DNA of 64,000 nt from Shewanella loihica PV-4 (lineage in GTDB: Bacteria; Pseudomonadota; Gammaproteobacteria; Enterobacterales; Shewanellaceae), in contig NC_009092.1 of NCBI RefSeq assembly GCF_000016065.1, positions 1,798,001-1,862,000 on the forward strand, read 5' to 3'. The notes beneath the pieces were generated by a model. That model was not told the origin of the DNA. It was given only the letters and a program-made list of their open reading frames with translations, and did no database searches. The position numbers and the translations under genes were made by a program. Shown here in pieces: positions 38,594 to 48,510 of this stretch (the first letter of the stretch is position 1; each line of letters starts with the position of its first letter).

Positions 38594-38627
38594 AAAACAG
38601 GCGGCAATTATGCCGCCTGTTTTTGTT
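38594..38627 (+). terminator. Intrinsic terminator of acpP
   Basis: AAAACAGGCGGCA/TGCCGCCTGTTTTT hairpin with T-run, starting 14 bases after the acpP stop. Confidence 0.85.
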
Positions 38628-38748
38628 TGAGGGCTAGCAGCAGGAGAGGGCGGATGCCCGCCTGGGTTTCCTGTGCTATAACCTAATAAGCCTTGTTTTT
38701 CCGGTCTCTTTTGAGGCCTCCCATCTTATTCTAGTGAAAGGTGAAAAC

Positions 38749-39990
38749 GTGTCTAAACGTCGTGTAGTCGTCACAGGTATTGGTCTCGTGACCCCTGTGG
38801 GCAATACCGTAGAGGCGTCCTGGAAAGCCCTGCTTGCGGGACAGAGCGGTATCGCACCGATAACCAAATTTGATGCCAGCGAGTTCTCTACTCGTTTTAG
38901 CGGCTCGGTCAAAGATTTTGACGTAGAGCAGTACCTGCCAAAGAAAGAAGCCCGCAAGATGGATCTCTTCATCCAATACGGCATGGCGGCAGGTATCCAG
39001 GCGATCCAAGATGCCGGTTTGAATATGGAAGTGGAAGATCCCACCCGTGTTGGTACAGCCATCGGCGCCGGTATGGGCGGTATGCCGCTGATCGAGGCGG
39101 CCCACTCAGCCTTGCTAAAGGGCGGTCCACGCAAGATCTCGCCATTTTTCGTGCCGAGCACCATCATCAACATGATCGCTGGTCACCTGTCGATCAAGTA
39201 CGGCATGACAGGCCCTAATTTCGCGGTTACCACCGCCTGTACCACGGGCGTACATAATATCGGCTTTGCCGCACGTACTATTGCTTACGGCGATGCCGAC
39301 GTCATGATTGCCGGTGGCGCAGAAGATGTGACCTGTCCGTTGGCCGTCGGCGGCTTCGGTTCGGCCAAGGCACTGTCGACTCGTAACGAAGATCCTGTCG
39401 CCGCAAGTCGTCCTTGGGACAAAGACAGAGATGGTTTTGTCATAGGTGATGGCGCTGGCATCATGGTGATGGAAGAGTATGAGCACGCTAAGGCGCGCGG
39501 TGCGACCATCTATGGTGAGCTGGTTGGTTTTGGTATGAGCGGCGACGCCTTCCATATGACCTCGCCACCGGCCGATGGAGCTGGCGCTGCCCTGGCGATG
39601 GAAAATGCCATCAAAGATGCGGCTATCGACAAGCAGCTCGTGGGTTACATTAATGCCCATGGTACTTCTACGCCAGCAGGTGATAAGGCCGAGGCCTCTG
39701 CGGTGAAGAGTGTGTTTGGCGACCATGCCTACAACCTGCTGGTCAGCTCGACCAAGTCGATGACAGGCCACCTTCTCGGCGCGGCTGGTGCAGTCGAGGC
39801 GATCATCACCTTGCTTGCACTGCGCGATCAGATGATCCCGCCGACCATCAACCTGGATAATCCAGACGAAGGTTGCGATCTTGATTTCGTGCCCCATACG
39901 GCACGTAGTCACGCGTTCGATTACGCCCTGTGTAACTCGTTCGGCTTTGGTGGCACTAACGGTTCACTGCTGTTTAAACGTGGCGAGTAA
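38749..39990 (+). CDS. fabF: 3-oxoacyl-ACP synthase II (KAS II)
   Basis: An elongating condensing enzyme that also controls cis-vaccenate formation with temperature. Cys in [14 protein letters not shown] and His residues in [11 protein letters not shown] and [11 protein letters not shown] form the catalytic triad. The frame opens at GTG 38734, but AAGGTG five bases before the GTG at 38749 fixes the start ([12 protein letters not shown], 413 aa). In E. coli pabC follows; here a terminator ends the cluster. Confidence 0.97.
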   Translation: MSKRRVVVTGIGLVTPVGNTVEASWKALLAGQSGIAPITKFDASEFSTRFSGSVKDFDVEQYLPKKEARKMDLFIQYGMAAGIQAIQDAGLNMEVEDPTRVGTAIGAGMGGMPLIEAAHSALLKGGPRKISPFFVPSTIINMIAGHLSIKYGMTGPNFAVTTACTTGVHNIGFAARTIAYGDADVMIAGGAEDVTCPLAVGGFGSAKALSTRNEDPVAASRPWDKDRDGFVIGDGAGIMVMEEYEHAKARGATIYGELVGFGMSGDAFHMTSPPADGAGAALAMENAIKDAAIDKQLVGYINAHGTSTPAGDKAEASAVKSVFGDHAYNLLVSSTKSMTGHLLGAAGAVEAIITLLALRDQMIPPTINLDNPDEGCDLDFVPHTARSHAFDYALCNSFGFGGTNGSLLFKRGE

Positions 39991-40005
39991 GCCTCGGTTT
40001 TTAAG

Positions 40006-40034
40006 TAAAAAAGCACCTTAATGGTGCTTTTTTT
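40006..40034 (+). terminator. Intrinsic terminator of fabF
   Basis: AAAAAAGCACC/GGTGCTTTTTTT hairpin just after the fabF stop. Confidence 0.85.
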
Positions 40035-40148
40035 ATGTTTGAATGAAGGCGAAATGGCGCCGGGATGAAGCTTAATTCATCTCTCTTGGCAGCGACGAAA
40101 TCAGGGCGGATAATCTGGCTCTGTTAACTTCACTCTGATGGTGTCAAA

Positions 40149-40508
40149 GTGTTAAATCCTGTCGTTGTTCCGTTAATGCCCTTGGTTGGTCTACTCACCG
40201 CTAACCTCAATGGACTCATTCGTGGTGAGCATTCCTTAAGCCTACCGGTAGGCCTCAAGACCTTCATCCTTGCCTCTGCCGCCTTTGCCACTGTGTGGTT
40301 TGCGCTGCTGGTCACCGCCATCTATAGCGGCGGAGAGACCAACCTGGCAGCTGGCGTCGAGGTACTTGTGCTGTTCCTGCTGGGGATCGGCCTGTATCGT
40401 TTCGTCAAGGTTTCAAGCATTTTTGGCGAGCAAGCCCTGCTTTGGCTGTTTCGCCTGAGTCTACCGCTGATCCTTGCGGCCTGTCTTGCGGTGATCAATT
40501 GGGGATAA
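40149..40508 (+). CDS. Small membrane protein, unknown function
   Basis: 119 residues with three to four hydrophobic helices (about 3-20, 38-60, 67-83 and 98-116). I do not recognise a family. The GTG start has only a weak ribosome-binding site; codon structure and absence of a competing frame support it. It lies between fabF and the thioesterase gene. Confidence 0.6.
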   Translation: MLNPVVVPLMPLVGLLTANLNGLIRGEHSLSLPVGLKTFILASAAFATVWFALLVTAIYSGGETNLAAGVEVLVLFLLGIGLYRFVKVSSIFGEQALLWLFRLSLPLILAACLAVINWG

Positions 40509-40594
40509 TTGCGCTAATCGCATGATTCTTAGTTACTATCGCCAAGGTATTTGCAGTACACTTTAGTTTTAATCAATGAGATAAGGTGGCTGTG

Positions 40595-41074
40595 ATGGCG
40601 GGACAAGATAGAGAGATCACCCTGCGATTTTTGGCCGAGCCGGCCGATGTAAACTTTGGTGGCAAGGTCCATGGTGGCGCGGTCATGAAATGGATCGATT
40701 TAGCCGCCTATGCCTGCGCGGCGGGGTGGAGCGGTAAGTACTGCATCACCGCCTATGCAGGGGGGATACGTTTCGTCAAACCCATTCATGTGGGTAATAT
40801 CGTCGAGGTGGGGGCCAAGGTGATCTATACAGGTCGCACCTCGATGCACCTGGGGATAGACGTGAAGGCGGGCGATCCCAAACATCCAGAGCGACATCTT
40901 ACCACCCACTGTATCGTGATCATGGTGGCGGTGGACGATTCTGGTCAACCCTCCCCTGTGCCTGAATGGATCCCCGTTACCGAGTCGGACAAGGTGATGC
41001 GCGACTCTGCCATCCGCCTGATGGAGATGCGCAAGAAGATCGGCGCCGAGATGGAGGCCCACCTCAAGCCTTAG
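40595..41074 (+). CDS. Hotdog-fold acyl-CoA thioesterase (YciA/BFIT-like)
   Basis: A 159-residue single hotdog domain with PADVNFGGKVHGGAVMKWID, where Asn and the following Asp are the usual catalytic positions, and SMHLGIDVKAGD. It hydrolyses acyl-CoA esters; chain length is not evident. The frame runs to GTG 40586, but AAGGTGG is spaced five bases before the ATG at 40595. It may be co-transcribed with the following kinase gene, which starts 23 bases later. Confidence 0.9.
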   Translation: MAGQDREITLRFLAEPADVNFGGKVHGGAVMKWIDLAAYACAAGWSGKYCITAYAGGIRFVKPIHVGNIVEVGAKVIYTGRTSMHLGIDVKAGDPKHPERHLTTHCIVIMVAVDDSGQPSPVPEWIPVTESDKVMRDSAIRLMEMRKKIGAEMEAHLKP

Positions 41075-41097
41075 GCTTTGGTCTTTTATTATTGTCT

Positions 41098-42681
41098 ATG
41101 ACCTTAACTTCAACTCCCGCTTCTTCTGCTAGCACGGGCGAGAATCCCTATTTTCTCGCCCTGGACTATGGCACCCAGAGCGTTAGGGCCTTAGTGTTCG
41201 ACCGCCAGGGGCAGCTAGTGGCTAAACGGCAGCATGCCGTGCAGCCTTATCGTGACGGCGCACCTGGTGAGAGTGAGCAATCGGCCGACTATTGTTATCG
41301 CCAACTGGTGGATGTGATCCGCGGCCTGTTTGAGCACACTCAGGTGTTGCCAAGTCAGATCAAGGGGATGGCGTTGACCACCCAAAGGGCCTGCACTGTG
41401 CTGCTCGATGACGCGGGGCAGGCGATATCGCCTGTCTACATGTGGTCCGACAGACGCCTGGCGAGCGATAATCTGCCGCCCATGGCCTGGTACTATCGTC
41501 TGGGGTTTTTCTGTATCGGTCTCAGTCGGCGTATCGCCTATCTGCGCCGCGCGGCGAAGGTGAACTATCTTCTAGAGCATCAAAAAGACAGGCTAGCTGC
41601 TGCCGATAAGGTGGGGCTGCTTAGCGGCTACCTCATCGGACAGATCACCGGCAGGCTAGTTGATAGTAAGGCCTCACAGGTCGCCTATCTTCCCTTCGAT
41701 TATCGCCGCAAAGCCTGGGCGCATCCGCGCAGCTGGCGTTGGCAGGCGCTTGCTTGCCGTCCATCGCAGATGGTGCCCTTGACCGCCCCGACCGATCAGT
41801 TGGGCCTGGTGAGTGAGCATTTTGCCAAGGATTCTGGTTTAACGCCGGGCCTTGCCGTCTATGGCGCCGGTGCCGACAAGGCCTGTGAGGTGTACGCGGC
41901 TGGCTGCGGCGAGCAGGAGATTGCCTGCATTAGCCTTGGCAGCGCGGCCATACTCGCCTGGGGCGGTGAGCGCTATCGCGAGGCCTATCGTTATCTTCCT
42001 GCTTTTCCCTCGATCGAAGCAAATGACTATATTACCGAGATCCAGCTAGAGCGAGGCTTCTGGCTGCTGAGCTGGCTCATCGAGCAGTTTGGCGCCCAGG
42101 ATGTGATCGAGGCTAGCAGGCTTGGCATCAGCCCTGAGCAGTATATCACCCAGGCTATTGCCAAGGTGCCTGTGGGCGCAGATGGTCTTTTGCTGAGCCC
42201 GCTCTGGGCCCAGGGCGTTATCTATCCAGGCCCCGAGGCGAGAGGCAGCATAGTCGGCTTTACCCCAGAGCATGGCAGGCTGCACCTGTACCGCGCCGCC
42301 ATCGAAGGGATCCTGATGACCCTCAAACAGGGGCTGCTTTGCCTGGAAAGACTCAAGGGCTCACCCTTTAAGGTGGTTCGCATCACGGGCGGCGGCGCCC
42401 AGAGCGACCTGGTAATGCAGATGTGCGCCGATATTTTTAACCGCCCCGTGGAGCGTTTATCGCTGCATGAAGCCTCAGGCCTTGGCGCCGCCATGTGCTG
42501 CGCCGTGGGCGCTGGGATCTATCCAGATCTCGCCAGTGCCAGAGGTCAGATGTGCCGCCTTGGCGAAAAATTCGAACCCGAGGCTGCTCATGTGGCACAA
42601 TATGCCCGCGTATTTACAGCCTTCGAGGCCTTGTACCCCCAAATAAAACCTTTCTTCAAGAAGGTGAACAGGCAGTATTAA
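41098..42681 (+). CDS. FGGY-family carbohydrate kinase
   Basis: A 527-residue sugar/polyol kinase. The ATPase-fold phosphate-1 motif is FLALDYGTQSVRALVFD, and GGGAQSDLVMQMCADIFNRPV near the C-terminus is the FGGY signature. LTTQRACTVLLDDAGQAISP is a typical substrate-side element. The open frame extends to 40966 inside the previous gene; the ATG at 41098 gives a normal N-terminus. The substrate is unknown. It is followed 23 bases later by a beta-hydroxyacid dehydrogenase. Confidence 0.9.
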   Translation: MTLTSTPASSASTGENPYFLALDYGTQSVRALVFDRQGQLVAKRQHAVQPYRDGAPGESEQSADYCYRQLVDVIRGLFEHTQVLPSQIKGMALTTQRACTVLLDDAGQAISPVYMWSDRRLASDNLPPMAWYYRLGFFCIGLSRRIAYLRRAAKVNYLLEHQKDRLAAADKVGLLSGYLIGQITGRLVDSKASQVAYLPFDYRRKAWAHPRSWRWQALACRPSQMVPLTAPTDQLGLVSEHFAKDSGLTPGLAVYGAGADKACEVYAAGCGEQEIACISLGSAAILAWGGERYREAYRYLPAFPSIEANDYITEIQLERGFWLLSWLIEQFGAQDVIEASRLGISPEQYITQAIAKVPVGADGLLLSPLWAQGVIYPGPEARGSIVGFTPEHGRLHLYRAAIEGILMTLKQGLLCLERLKGSPFKVVRITGGGAQSDLVMQMCADIFNRPVERLSLHEASGLGAAMCCAVGAGIYPDLASARGQMCRLGEKFEPEAAHVAQYARVFTAFEALYPQIKPFFKKVNRQY

Positions 42682-42704
42682 ACAACAAAGAGATAGGACA
42701 GAAG

Positions 42705-43580
42705 ATGGCAAAGGTAGCATTTTTAGGATTAGGCGTGATGGGATTCCCTATGGCGGGGCATCTGGTGAAGCATGGTCATGAGGTAACTGTCTACAACCGT
42801 ACTCAAGCCAAGGCACAGGCCTGGTGTGATACCTATGGCGGTAACTGGTGTGCCACCCCAAATGAGGCCGCCAAGGGACAAGACTTTGTGTTTGTCTGTG
42901 TCGGTAACGATGACGATCTGCGCTCTGTGGTGCTGGGTGATACCGGCGCGCTAGCGGCCATGGCGCCGGGTAGCATACTGGTCGACCACACCACGGCATC
43001 GGCAGATGTGGCGCGCGAACTTGGCGCCGCGGCTAAGGCCAAAGGGGTTGGTTTTATCGATGCGCCAGTTTCTGGCGGACAGGCCGGCGCCGAGAACGGC
43101 GTGCTGACCGTCATGGTGGGCGGCGAAGCGGCGAACTTCGAGGCTGCCAAGCCGGTGATGCAGGCCTACGCTCGCTGCGCCGAGCTGCTGGGTGAAGTGG
43201 GTAGCGGTCAGCTGACTAAGATGGTGAACCAGATCTGTATCGCCGGTGTAGTACAGGGGCTGGCCGAAGGCTTGCATTTTGCTCGCAGTGCCGGCCTAGA
43301 TGGCGAGAAGGTGGTTGAGGTGATCAGCAAAGGTGCCGCACAATCATGGCAGATGGAGAATCGCTATCAAACCATGTGGCAGGGTCAATATGACTTTGGT
43401 TTCGCCGTCGACTGGATGCGCAAAGACTTAGGCATCGCCCTGGGTGAGGCGCGCCGTAACGGCTCACACCTGCCGTTAACCGCATTGGTGGACCAATTCT
43501 ACAGTGAGGTTCAGGCTCAGGGCGGACAGCGCTGGGATACCTCAAGCCTGTTAGCGCGCCTGGAGAAGAGTCGCGGCTAA
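42705..43580 (+). CDS. 3-hydroxyisobutyrate dehydrogenase-family oxidoreductase
   Basis: A 291-residue beta-hydroxyacid dehydrogenase. The Rossmann motif is FLGLGVMGFPMAGHL, the substrate motif DAPVSGGQAGAENG, and the catalytic Lys lies in LTKMVNQI. The substrate could be tartronate semialdehyde, 3-hydroxyisobutyrate or succinic semialdehyde. The frame upstream of 42705 overlaps the kinase gene in another phase and is not coding. AGGA precedes the ATG. A terminator follows. Confidence 0.93.
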   Translation: MAKVAFLGLGVMGFPMAGHLVKHGHEVTVYNRTQAKAQAWCDTYGGNWCATPNEAAKGQDFVFVCVGNDDDLRSVVLGDTGALAAMAPGSILVDHTTASADVARELGAAAKAKGVGFIDAPVSGGQAGAENGVLTVMVGGEAANFEAAKPVMQAYARCAELLGEVGSGQLTKMVNQICIAGVVQGLAEGLHFARSAGLDGEKVVEVISKGAAQSWQMENRYQTMWQGQYDFGFAVDWMRKDLGIALGEARRNGSHLPLTALVDQFYSEVQAQGGQRWDTSSLLARLEKSRG

Positions 43581-43618
43581 TGCCAGCATCCAGGTATCTA
43601 TAACCTGCTTGTTAGATA

Positions 43619-43648
43619 ATAAAAAGGACTGCCAAGCAGTCCTTTTTT
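43619..43648. terminator. Bidirectional terminator between the dehydrogenase gene and cdd
   Basis: AAAAAGGACTGC/GCAGTCCTTTTTT hairpin between convergent genes. Confidence 0.85.
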
Positions 43649-43673
43649 GATCCTTAAGGTGTGGAATCAGACC

Positions 43674-44564
43674 TTAAACCGGATCGACCATGATGTGTTC
43701 AAGTTCTACGGCGGCAACCGCGTGCAGGGCATCCATGGTGGCGCCTACCAGGGAGATCTTGCCCTGGCTGGATTCGATCAACACGGCGCGATTGATCTCG
43801 CTGAAATCACGGTTATGTCTGGCCATGGCCGACAACGCCATCTGCATCGGCAGCATGGAAGGGTTGAAGGCGGCGTTTTCCGCATAGCGGCCGCAGAAGG
43901 TCGCGCCATCTCGGGTCTCTAACACCACGGCGGCATAGCTTTCACTATAGGGCGCGTAGCTCAGGCTCAGGTGATCCAGCGCCTCGATGATCATGGGATC
44001 GGCGCTTTCCAGGGTAAACTCATGTTGCTGTTTGGAGAGCAGTGGCGTCTTGATATTCAGATCGGCCGGACCGAAGGCGTAGGGCAGATAGTGAGACAAG
44101 GGCTGAGTGGCCTGCTCAGGCAGGTGGATGCGGATGGCTTGGCCCTCGACCAATTCGTTCATAAACTGGCGACAGTGACCACAGGGAGAGGCGTTGACTA
44201 TGATATCTTCGATGCCAGTCTCACCGCTTAACCAGGCGTGGCTGATGGCGCTCTGCTCGGCATGGACGCTATGAAACAGGGCTTCGCCGTCCAGTTCTAG
44301 GTTGGCCCCCATGTAGATGTCACCGCTGGCGCCCTTGGCGATGGCGCCCACATAAAACTCGCTAATGGGAGGCTTGGCAAGTGCGGCGGCGATGGGCAGC
44401 AGGGCTAACAGCAACTCATCCTGGCTCATCTGCGTGGCCGCGGCTAAGTCAGCTACCTGCTGGGCGTCCATATGCCCCACAAAGTCCTGGTTCAATAAAG
44501 GGACTAATTGATCTGCCAAAGGTTGAGGCAGTTGAGCTATGCAGTGAACAAATCTATCTTGCAT
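43674..44564 (-). CDS. cdd: Cytidine deaminase
   Basis: Deaminates cytidine and deoxycytidine in pyrimidine salvage. The long (296 aa) dimeric enterobacterial form has a catalytic N-terminal domain, with Zn ligands HAEQSAISH (His and Glu) and PCGHCRQF, and a degenerate C-terminal domain. It complements the udk and dcd genes elsewhere in the window. Confidence 0.96.
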   Translation of the reverse strand: MQDRFVHCIAQLPQPLADQLVPLLNQDFVGHMDAQQVADLAAATQMSQDELLLALLPIAAALAKPPISEFYVGAIAKGASGDIYMGANLELDGEALFHSVHAEQSAISHAWLSGETGIEDIIVNASPCGHCRQFMNELVEGQAIRIHLPEQATQPLSHYLPYAFGPADLNIKTPLLSKQQHEFTLESADPMIIEALDHLSLSYAPYSESYAAVVLETRDGATFCGRYAENAAFNPSMLPMQMALSAMARHNRDFSEINRAVLIESSQGKISLVGATMDALHAVAAVELEHIMVDPV

Positions 44565-44681
44565 GAGCTTGATCCTTAATTGTTAAGCTATTGGAAAATC
44601 ATTTTAGTAACTAAGTTACCATGAAAACGGGATCTGACGCCCATTTTGATCGCCATTTCCCCCAAATCACCGCAATTTCGG

Positions 44682-46130
44682 CTACAGGTTGCTAAGATAA
44701 TGACACAAAGCCGTCAATAACTTCTGTTTTTCTTCGTCAGCCTCTGTGTCGTTGACCAAGGTTTCCAGCTTGATCATATAGTCAGGATCATTCAGGCGTG
44801 ACTGACAGAAGGTGCGCCAACGTTGCTGCTCGGTATCATCCAGGGTTTCCGGATAGTTGCGAGCGCGGTAGCGAAACAGCATTTCCGGCAGACGCTCGTC
44901 GTCAAAGTCGAGCTCCAGCGCGGCTAAGTGTTGCGGCGCCGTATGACGTATGATCTCCATCTTGCTCTTGTCGGCGTGACTGAAGAAGCCACCGCTGTAG
45001 AGTTGCAGATCCGGATCGCTTATCTCATTGCCATGCTCGGTATCGAAGACGGCCACCAGTTTCTCTCTGATCTCTGGGTGCTGACGCAGGCGCTTGTATT
45101 GGGCGCGGGCAAATTCCTTGTCTATCTCTAAACGCTGGGCGTTGCCGTCTGTGAGTGTCTTGGCGGTTGCAATAAAGGGACACTTGTTGATGTGTAGCTG
45201 TTTTAGGCCGATTGGCAGCTCGTCGCTGGCGAGATCGACCCTTGGGGTATACATGCGCTCGCGGATCTCATCGGCGCTCAGTTCAATCAGCGGCGTGACA
45301 TCCATGGCCAGATTGACGCAGATGATGGCATTCTTATTGGTGCTATGGTGAGCCACCGGCGCGATCAGCGTGGTACAGCCGTGAAGGGCGCTGATCTTGG
45401 AGCTGACATGTATCAGAGGCTGCATGTTCAGCACGTCGATCTGCTTGCTCACTTCATTCTTCTTACGCAGATTGAAGTAGTAATCGAATAGCTTTGGCTG
45501 ACGCTCTTTGATCAACTTGGCCATGGCGATTGTAGCGTACACATCTGACATGGCGTCGTGGGCTTTGTCATGGCTTAGGTTGTTGGCCTGGGTGAGGTGC
45601 TCAAGCTTAAAACTCGGGCTGCCATCCTCTTTCTCGGGCCAGTTGATGCCTTCGGGCCTTAGCGCATAACAGGCGCGCACCAGATCTATGATGTCCCAGC
45701 GGCTGTTGCCGTTCTGCCACTCCCGCGCATAGGGATCAAAAAAGTTACGGTAGAAACCGTAGCGGGTCACCTCATCGTCGAATCGCAGCGAGTTATAGCC
45801 GGCCACACAGGTGTTGGGCTGGGAAAACTCGCTATTGATCCTGGCCATAAACTCCGCTTCCGGCATCCCCTTGAGATTGGCGAGCTGGGGCGTGATCCCG
45901 GTGATAAGGATCGCCTCAGGCGAGGGCAGGTAGTCGCTGGCCTGCTTACAGTAGAAGGTTACCGGCTCAGAGATGATGTTGAGATCCATATCGGTTCGAA
46001 TACCGGCAAACTGAGACGGCCTGTCTTTGGCCGGGTTTGCGCCGAAGGTCTCGTAGTCGTGCCAGAAGATGCTGGGAAGGTTATTTGCAGGCATAGCGTA
46101 AGGTAGCGTGTGAATAGTGGCACTTATCAT
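44682..46130 (-). CDS. sbcB: Exonuclease I
   Basis: A 3'-5' single-strand DNA exonuclease acting in recombination and mismatch repair. The N-terminal DEDDh fold has Exo I WHDYETFGANP, an Exo II-type region (GYNSLRFDDEV) and Exo III HDAMSDVYAT near residue 182. SH3-like and helical C-terminal domains follow, and the 482-residue length matches. An in-frame ATG at 46094 would match E. coli length more closely, and neither start has a good ribosome-binding site. Confidence 0.95.
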   Translation of the reverse strand: MISATIHTLPYAMPANNLPSIFWHDYETFGANPAKDRPSQFAGIRTDMDLNIISEPVTFYCKQASDYLPSPEAILITGITPQLANLKGMPEAEFMARINSEFSQPNTCVAGYNSLRFDDEVTRYGFYRNFFDPYAREWQNGNSRWDIIDLVRACYALRPEGINWPEKEDGSPSFKLEHLTQANNLSHDKAHDAMSDVYATIAMAKLIKERQPKLFDYYFNLRKKNEVSKQIDVLNMQPLIHVSSKISALHGCTTLIAPVAHHSTNKNAIICVNLAMDVTPLIELSADEIRERMYTPRVDLASDELPIGLKQLHINKCPFIATAKTLTDGNAQRLEIDKEFARAQYKRLRQHPEIREKLVAVFDTEHGNEISDPDLQLYSGGFFSHADKSKMEIIRHTAPQHLAALELDFDDERLPEMLFRYRARNYPETLDDTEQQRWRTFCQSRLNDPDYMIKLETLVNDTEADEEKQKLLTALCHYLSNL

Positions 46131-46258
46131 AGCACCCTAGTTTGCGCCTGCACTAATTTAACGGTTTATTTTCCCTATTTGATTGAAATCGCGTCATTTT
46201 GAAGTTGGCAGCGGCTCAGTTGGCCAGTTACAATGGTCGGCTAACGAGGAATAACCCG

Positions 46259-47077
46259 ATGTTTGAACCCTTACTGACTCAGCCACAATTTATCGAACTG
46301 ACCCAGAGGCGTCAGTTGCATCTGCGTTTGCGTGAGTCGGTGAGCGATTTTAGCCTGCTGCAGACCATGGGGGGACACCTGCTCGAATGTGTGGTGACCC
46401 AAGCGTGTAGCGACAAGGGCTTGATCTTAAGATCCCATCCTTACCTCATCTGCGAGCTAGTTTCCGGGGAGGGGCCTGCGCTTGATGCAGCAATGCCTCA
46501 AGAGGAGAGCTTACACCGCTCCCACGGCCAGGGCTGGCGTCTGTTTAGTGCACTTGGGATCTCGCCCGTGATGTGCGCCGAAAGGTTACGTAAAGGCTTG
46601 GTGATAGCGGTTGAGACCCTGGGCGATAGCGTGTGCTTTCGGCCACAGTTTGATCAGAAATGGTTGCTGGTGACCCTGGAGCGCGACCTGAGACTCTTCG
46701 GCGGTCCCCTGGAGCTGCGAAGAGCCAAGGCGGTACTTGCCCGGGCGGAAGATCTCAGCCAAAACGCCGAGGCGCTGCTGCTGGAGATAGGTGAGATAGA
46801 GCTGGTTCGTCAGGAGCTGGCCCATTTTGCCAATCATGGCGATGTGAAGCAGCACGGGGTGATCTTAAGCGAGGTGACCAAGGTGGATGAGCAGTTGCTA
46901 CGCAAGAAGCAGTTATTGTCCCATCATTATTACCAGAAGGTACAGCGTCCTAACTGGCAGCATGCCGCCAATCAGCATGAAGATCTCGAGGCGCTGCAGC
47001 GCAAGCTGGAGTCCTATCAGCTGCTGGCACCACCCGAACTTAACCTAATGGTTGAGCAGATGTTTTTAGACGACTAG
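46259..47077 (+). CDS. Conserved-looking protein of unknown function
   Basis: A 272-residue, mostly soluble protein. I do not recognise it. Two sub-regions are visible: an N-terminal mixed alpha/beta part (to about residue 150) and a C-terminal helical, Leu/Glu/Gln-rich part with probable coiled coil (about 155-260). The ATG at 46259 has GAGGA nine bases upstream; the upstream extension to 46199 lacks one. The gene lies between sbcB (divergent) and rlmA, 35 bases before the latter. Confidence 0.82.
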   Translation: MFEPLLTQPQFIELTQRRQLHLRLRESVSDFSLLQTMGGHLLECVVTQACSDKGLILRSHPYLICELVSGEGPALDAAMPQEESLHRSHGQGWRLFSALGISPVMCAERLRKGLVIAVETLGDSVCFRPQFDQKWLLVTLERDLRLFGGPLELRRAKAVLARAEDLSQNAEALLLEIGEIELVRQELAHFANHGDVKQHGVILSEVTKVDEQLLRKKQLLSHHYYQKVQRPNWQHAANQHEDLEALQRKLESYQLLAPPELNLMVEQMFLDD

Positions 47078-47112
47078 TCGGTTTATGACCCGACTAGTAT
47101 TGGAATATTGTA

Positions 47113-47925
47113 ATGAATTACCTTTGTCCTATCTGTCAGCGCACGCTGTCACTCATAGATCGCACCTGGTGCTGTGAGGCAAATCATAGGTTCGACTGTG
47201 CCAAAGAGGGTTATGTCAACCTGCTGCCGGTGCAGAAGAAGCGCTCTAAAGATCCCGGCGACAACAAAGAGATGATGTTCGCCCGGCGGGAATTTCTCAA
47301 CAAGGGCTACTATGAGGCGATGAGCGATAGGGTAAATGCCCTAGCGCAGGAATATGCCGGTGAGGCTCGTCATGGGCTGGATATAGGTTGCGGCGAGGGT
47401 TACTACAGCCACAGACTGCTGCAAGCCATGGGCAGCGCCGAGTCGTTTAGCCTCAGTGGCTTGGATATCTCTAAGTCGGCCCTTAAATATGCGGCCAAGC
47501 GCTATCCGGATATTCAGTTTTGTGTGGCCAGCAGTTTCGAGATGCCCTTTGCCGATCAGAGTTTCGACTTCATGTTGCGCATCTACGCCCCGTCGCAAGA
47601 TGACGAGCTTAGACGCGTCGCTAAGCCGGGTGCCATTCTGATCACCGTCTCGGCGGGCCCGCAGCATCACTTTGCCCTTAAGCAGGTGATCTATGACCAG
47701 CCAAGACCAAATCCCGAGGTGGACAGCCAGATAGTGGGGTTCGAGCGTCTGCATAGCGAGCGACTGACGCAATCTATGACCATCAGCGACAGTGCGGATA
47801 TCGGCCATTTTCTAGCGATGACCCCCTACAATTGGAAATTTACCGATGCGCAGCGCGCCTTGCTGACATCCAAGCCCTTGACCTGTGAACTGGATTTTAA
47901 GCTTGAGGTCTTTCGGGCCTGCTAG
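47113..47925 (+). CDS. rlmA: 23S rRNA m1G745 methyltransferase RlmA
   Basis: Methylates G745 in helix 35 of 23S rRNA. The N-terminal zinc finger has CPICQ and WCCEANH (residues 5-23). The SAM motif LDIGCGEGYYSHRL is near residue 90, and KDPGDNKEMMFARREFL is a family hallmark. At 270 residues it is the E. coli-type length. Confidence 0.95.
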   Translation: MNYLCPICQRTLSLIDRTWCCEANHRFDCAKEGYVNLLPVQKKRSKDPGDNKEMMFARREFLNKGYYEAMSDRVNALAQEYAGEARHGLDIGCGEGYYSHRLLQAMGSAESFSLSGLDISKSALKYAAKRYPDIQFCVASSFEMPFADQSFDFMLRIYAPSQDDELRRVAKPGAILITVSAGPQHHFALKQVIYDQPRPNPEVDSQIVGFERLHSERLTQSMTISDSADIGHFLAMTPYNWKFTDAQRALLTSKPLTCELDFKLEVFRAC

Positions 47926-47967
47926 CTGGTTAATCCTTGTTTAATTTGTGTTTTTTATCCGCTTAAA

Positions 47968-48008
47968 AAAACTTAGTGTTTTTACACGAAGTTTTAGAAG
48001 GTTTTTTT
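47968..48008 (+). terminator. Probable rlmA terminator
   Basis: An imperfect hairpin (AAAACTT-GTGT / ACAC-AAGTTTT, 47968-47995) is followed six bases later by seven T. Confidence 0.55.
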
Positions 48009-48063
48009 GTAACAACTGACAGATATGTAAGTAAAAAATAGGATTTGCGCCTTTTAATGTTTG

Positions 48064-48091
48064 TTGACATACGGTCAGAATGATTTATAGT
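48064..48091 (+). promoter_or_regulatory. Strong promoter of the cold-shock gene
   Basis: A perfect TTGACA and TATAGT separated by 16 bases. The predicted start near 48098 leaves a leader of about 130 bases before the csp ATG, typical of cspA-type thermosensing leaders. Confidence 0.7.
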
Positions 48092-48227
48092 GAACTCAGC
48101 TTGAAGGTTGGGCTTAACTTTATGTGTTCAATACGACCAGTTCGTCCTGTTAACATAAGTAATACCGGCATTTTCCAGCTCTACTGCCGTTTAAGGCTTT
48201 ATTTTATTTAGTTACAGGATTTATATC

Positions 48228-48434
48228 ATGTCTCAAGTTACTGGCGTTGTTAAGTGGTTCAACTCTGACAAAGGTTTTGGTTTTATCGAGCAAGAGTCTG
48301 GCCCAGACGTTTTCGTACACTTCCGTGCGATCAACTCTGACGGTTTCAAAACTCTAGACGAAGGTCAGAAAGTGCAGTTCACTGTGACTCAAGGTCAAAA
48401 AGGTCCACAAGCTGAGAACGTAACTGTTATCTAA
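48228..48434 (+). CDS. Cold-shock protein, CspA family
   Basis: A 68-residue RNA chaperone with both nucleic-acid motifs: RNP1 KGFGFIE and RNP2 VFVHF. It has a long leader and strong promoter, so it is likely an inducible or highly expressed paralogue. Codon choice is that of a highly expressed gene. A terminator follows. Confidence 0.97.
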   Translation: MSQVTGVVKWFNSDKGFGFIEQESGPDVFVHFRAINSDGFKTLDEGQKVQFTVTQGQKGPQAENVTVI

Positions 48435-48478
48435 GCTGACCTTTGGGTAACCCAAGGTTACCTAAAAACAGAATTCCA

Positions 48479-48510
48479 AGAGCTGTGATGAGTATCACAG
48501 CTCTTTTTTT
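48479..48510 (+). terminator. Terminator of the cold-shock gene
   Basis: A perfect AGAGCTGTGAT / ATCACAGCTCT hairpin is followed by a run of seven T. A second hairpin (CCTTTGGGT region, 48440-48458) precedes it. Confidence 0.85.

Larger units (their letters stand above)
47926..48227 (+). other. rlmA 3' end and cold-shock gene promoter/leader
   Basis: A 302-base gap. It holds a hairpin followed by T-runs that probably ends rlmA (47968-48008), then a promoter (48064-48091) and a roughly 130-base leader for the csp gene. No ORF is supported. Confidence 0.7.
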
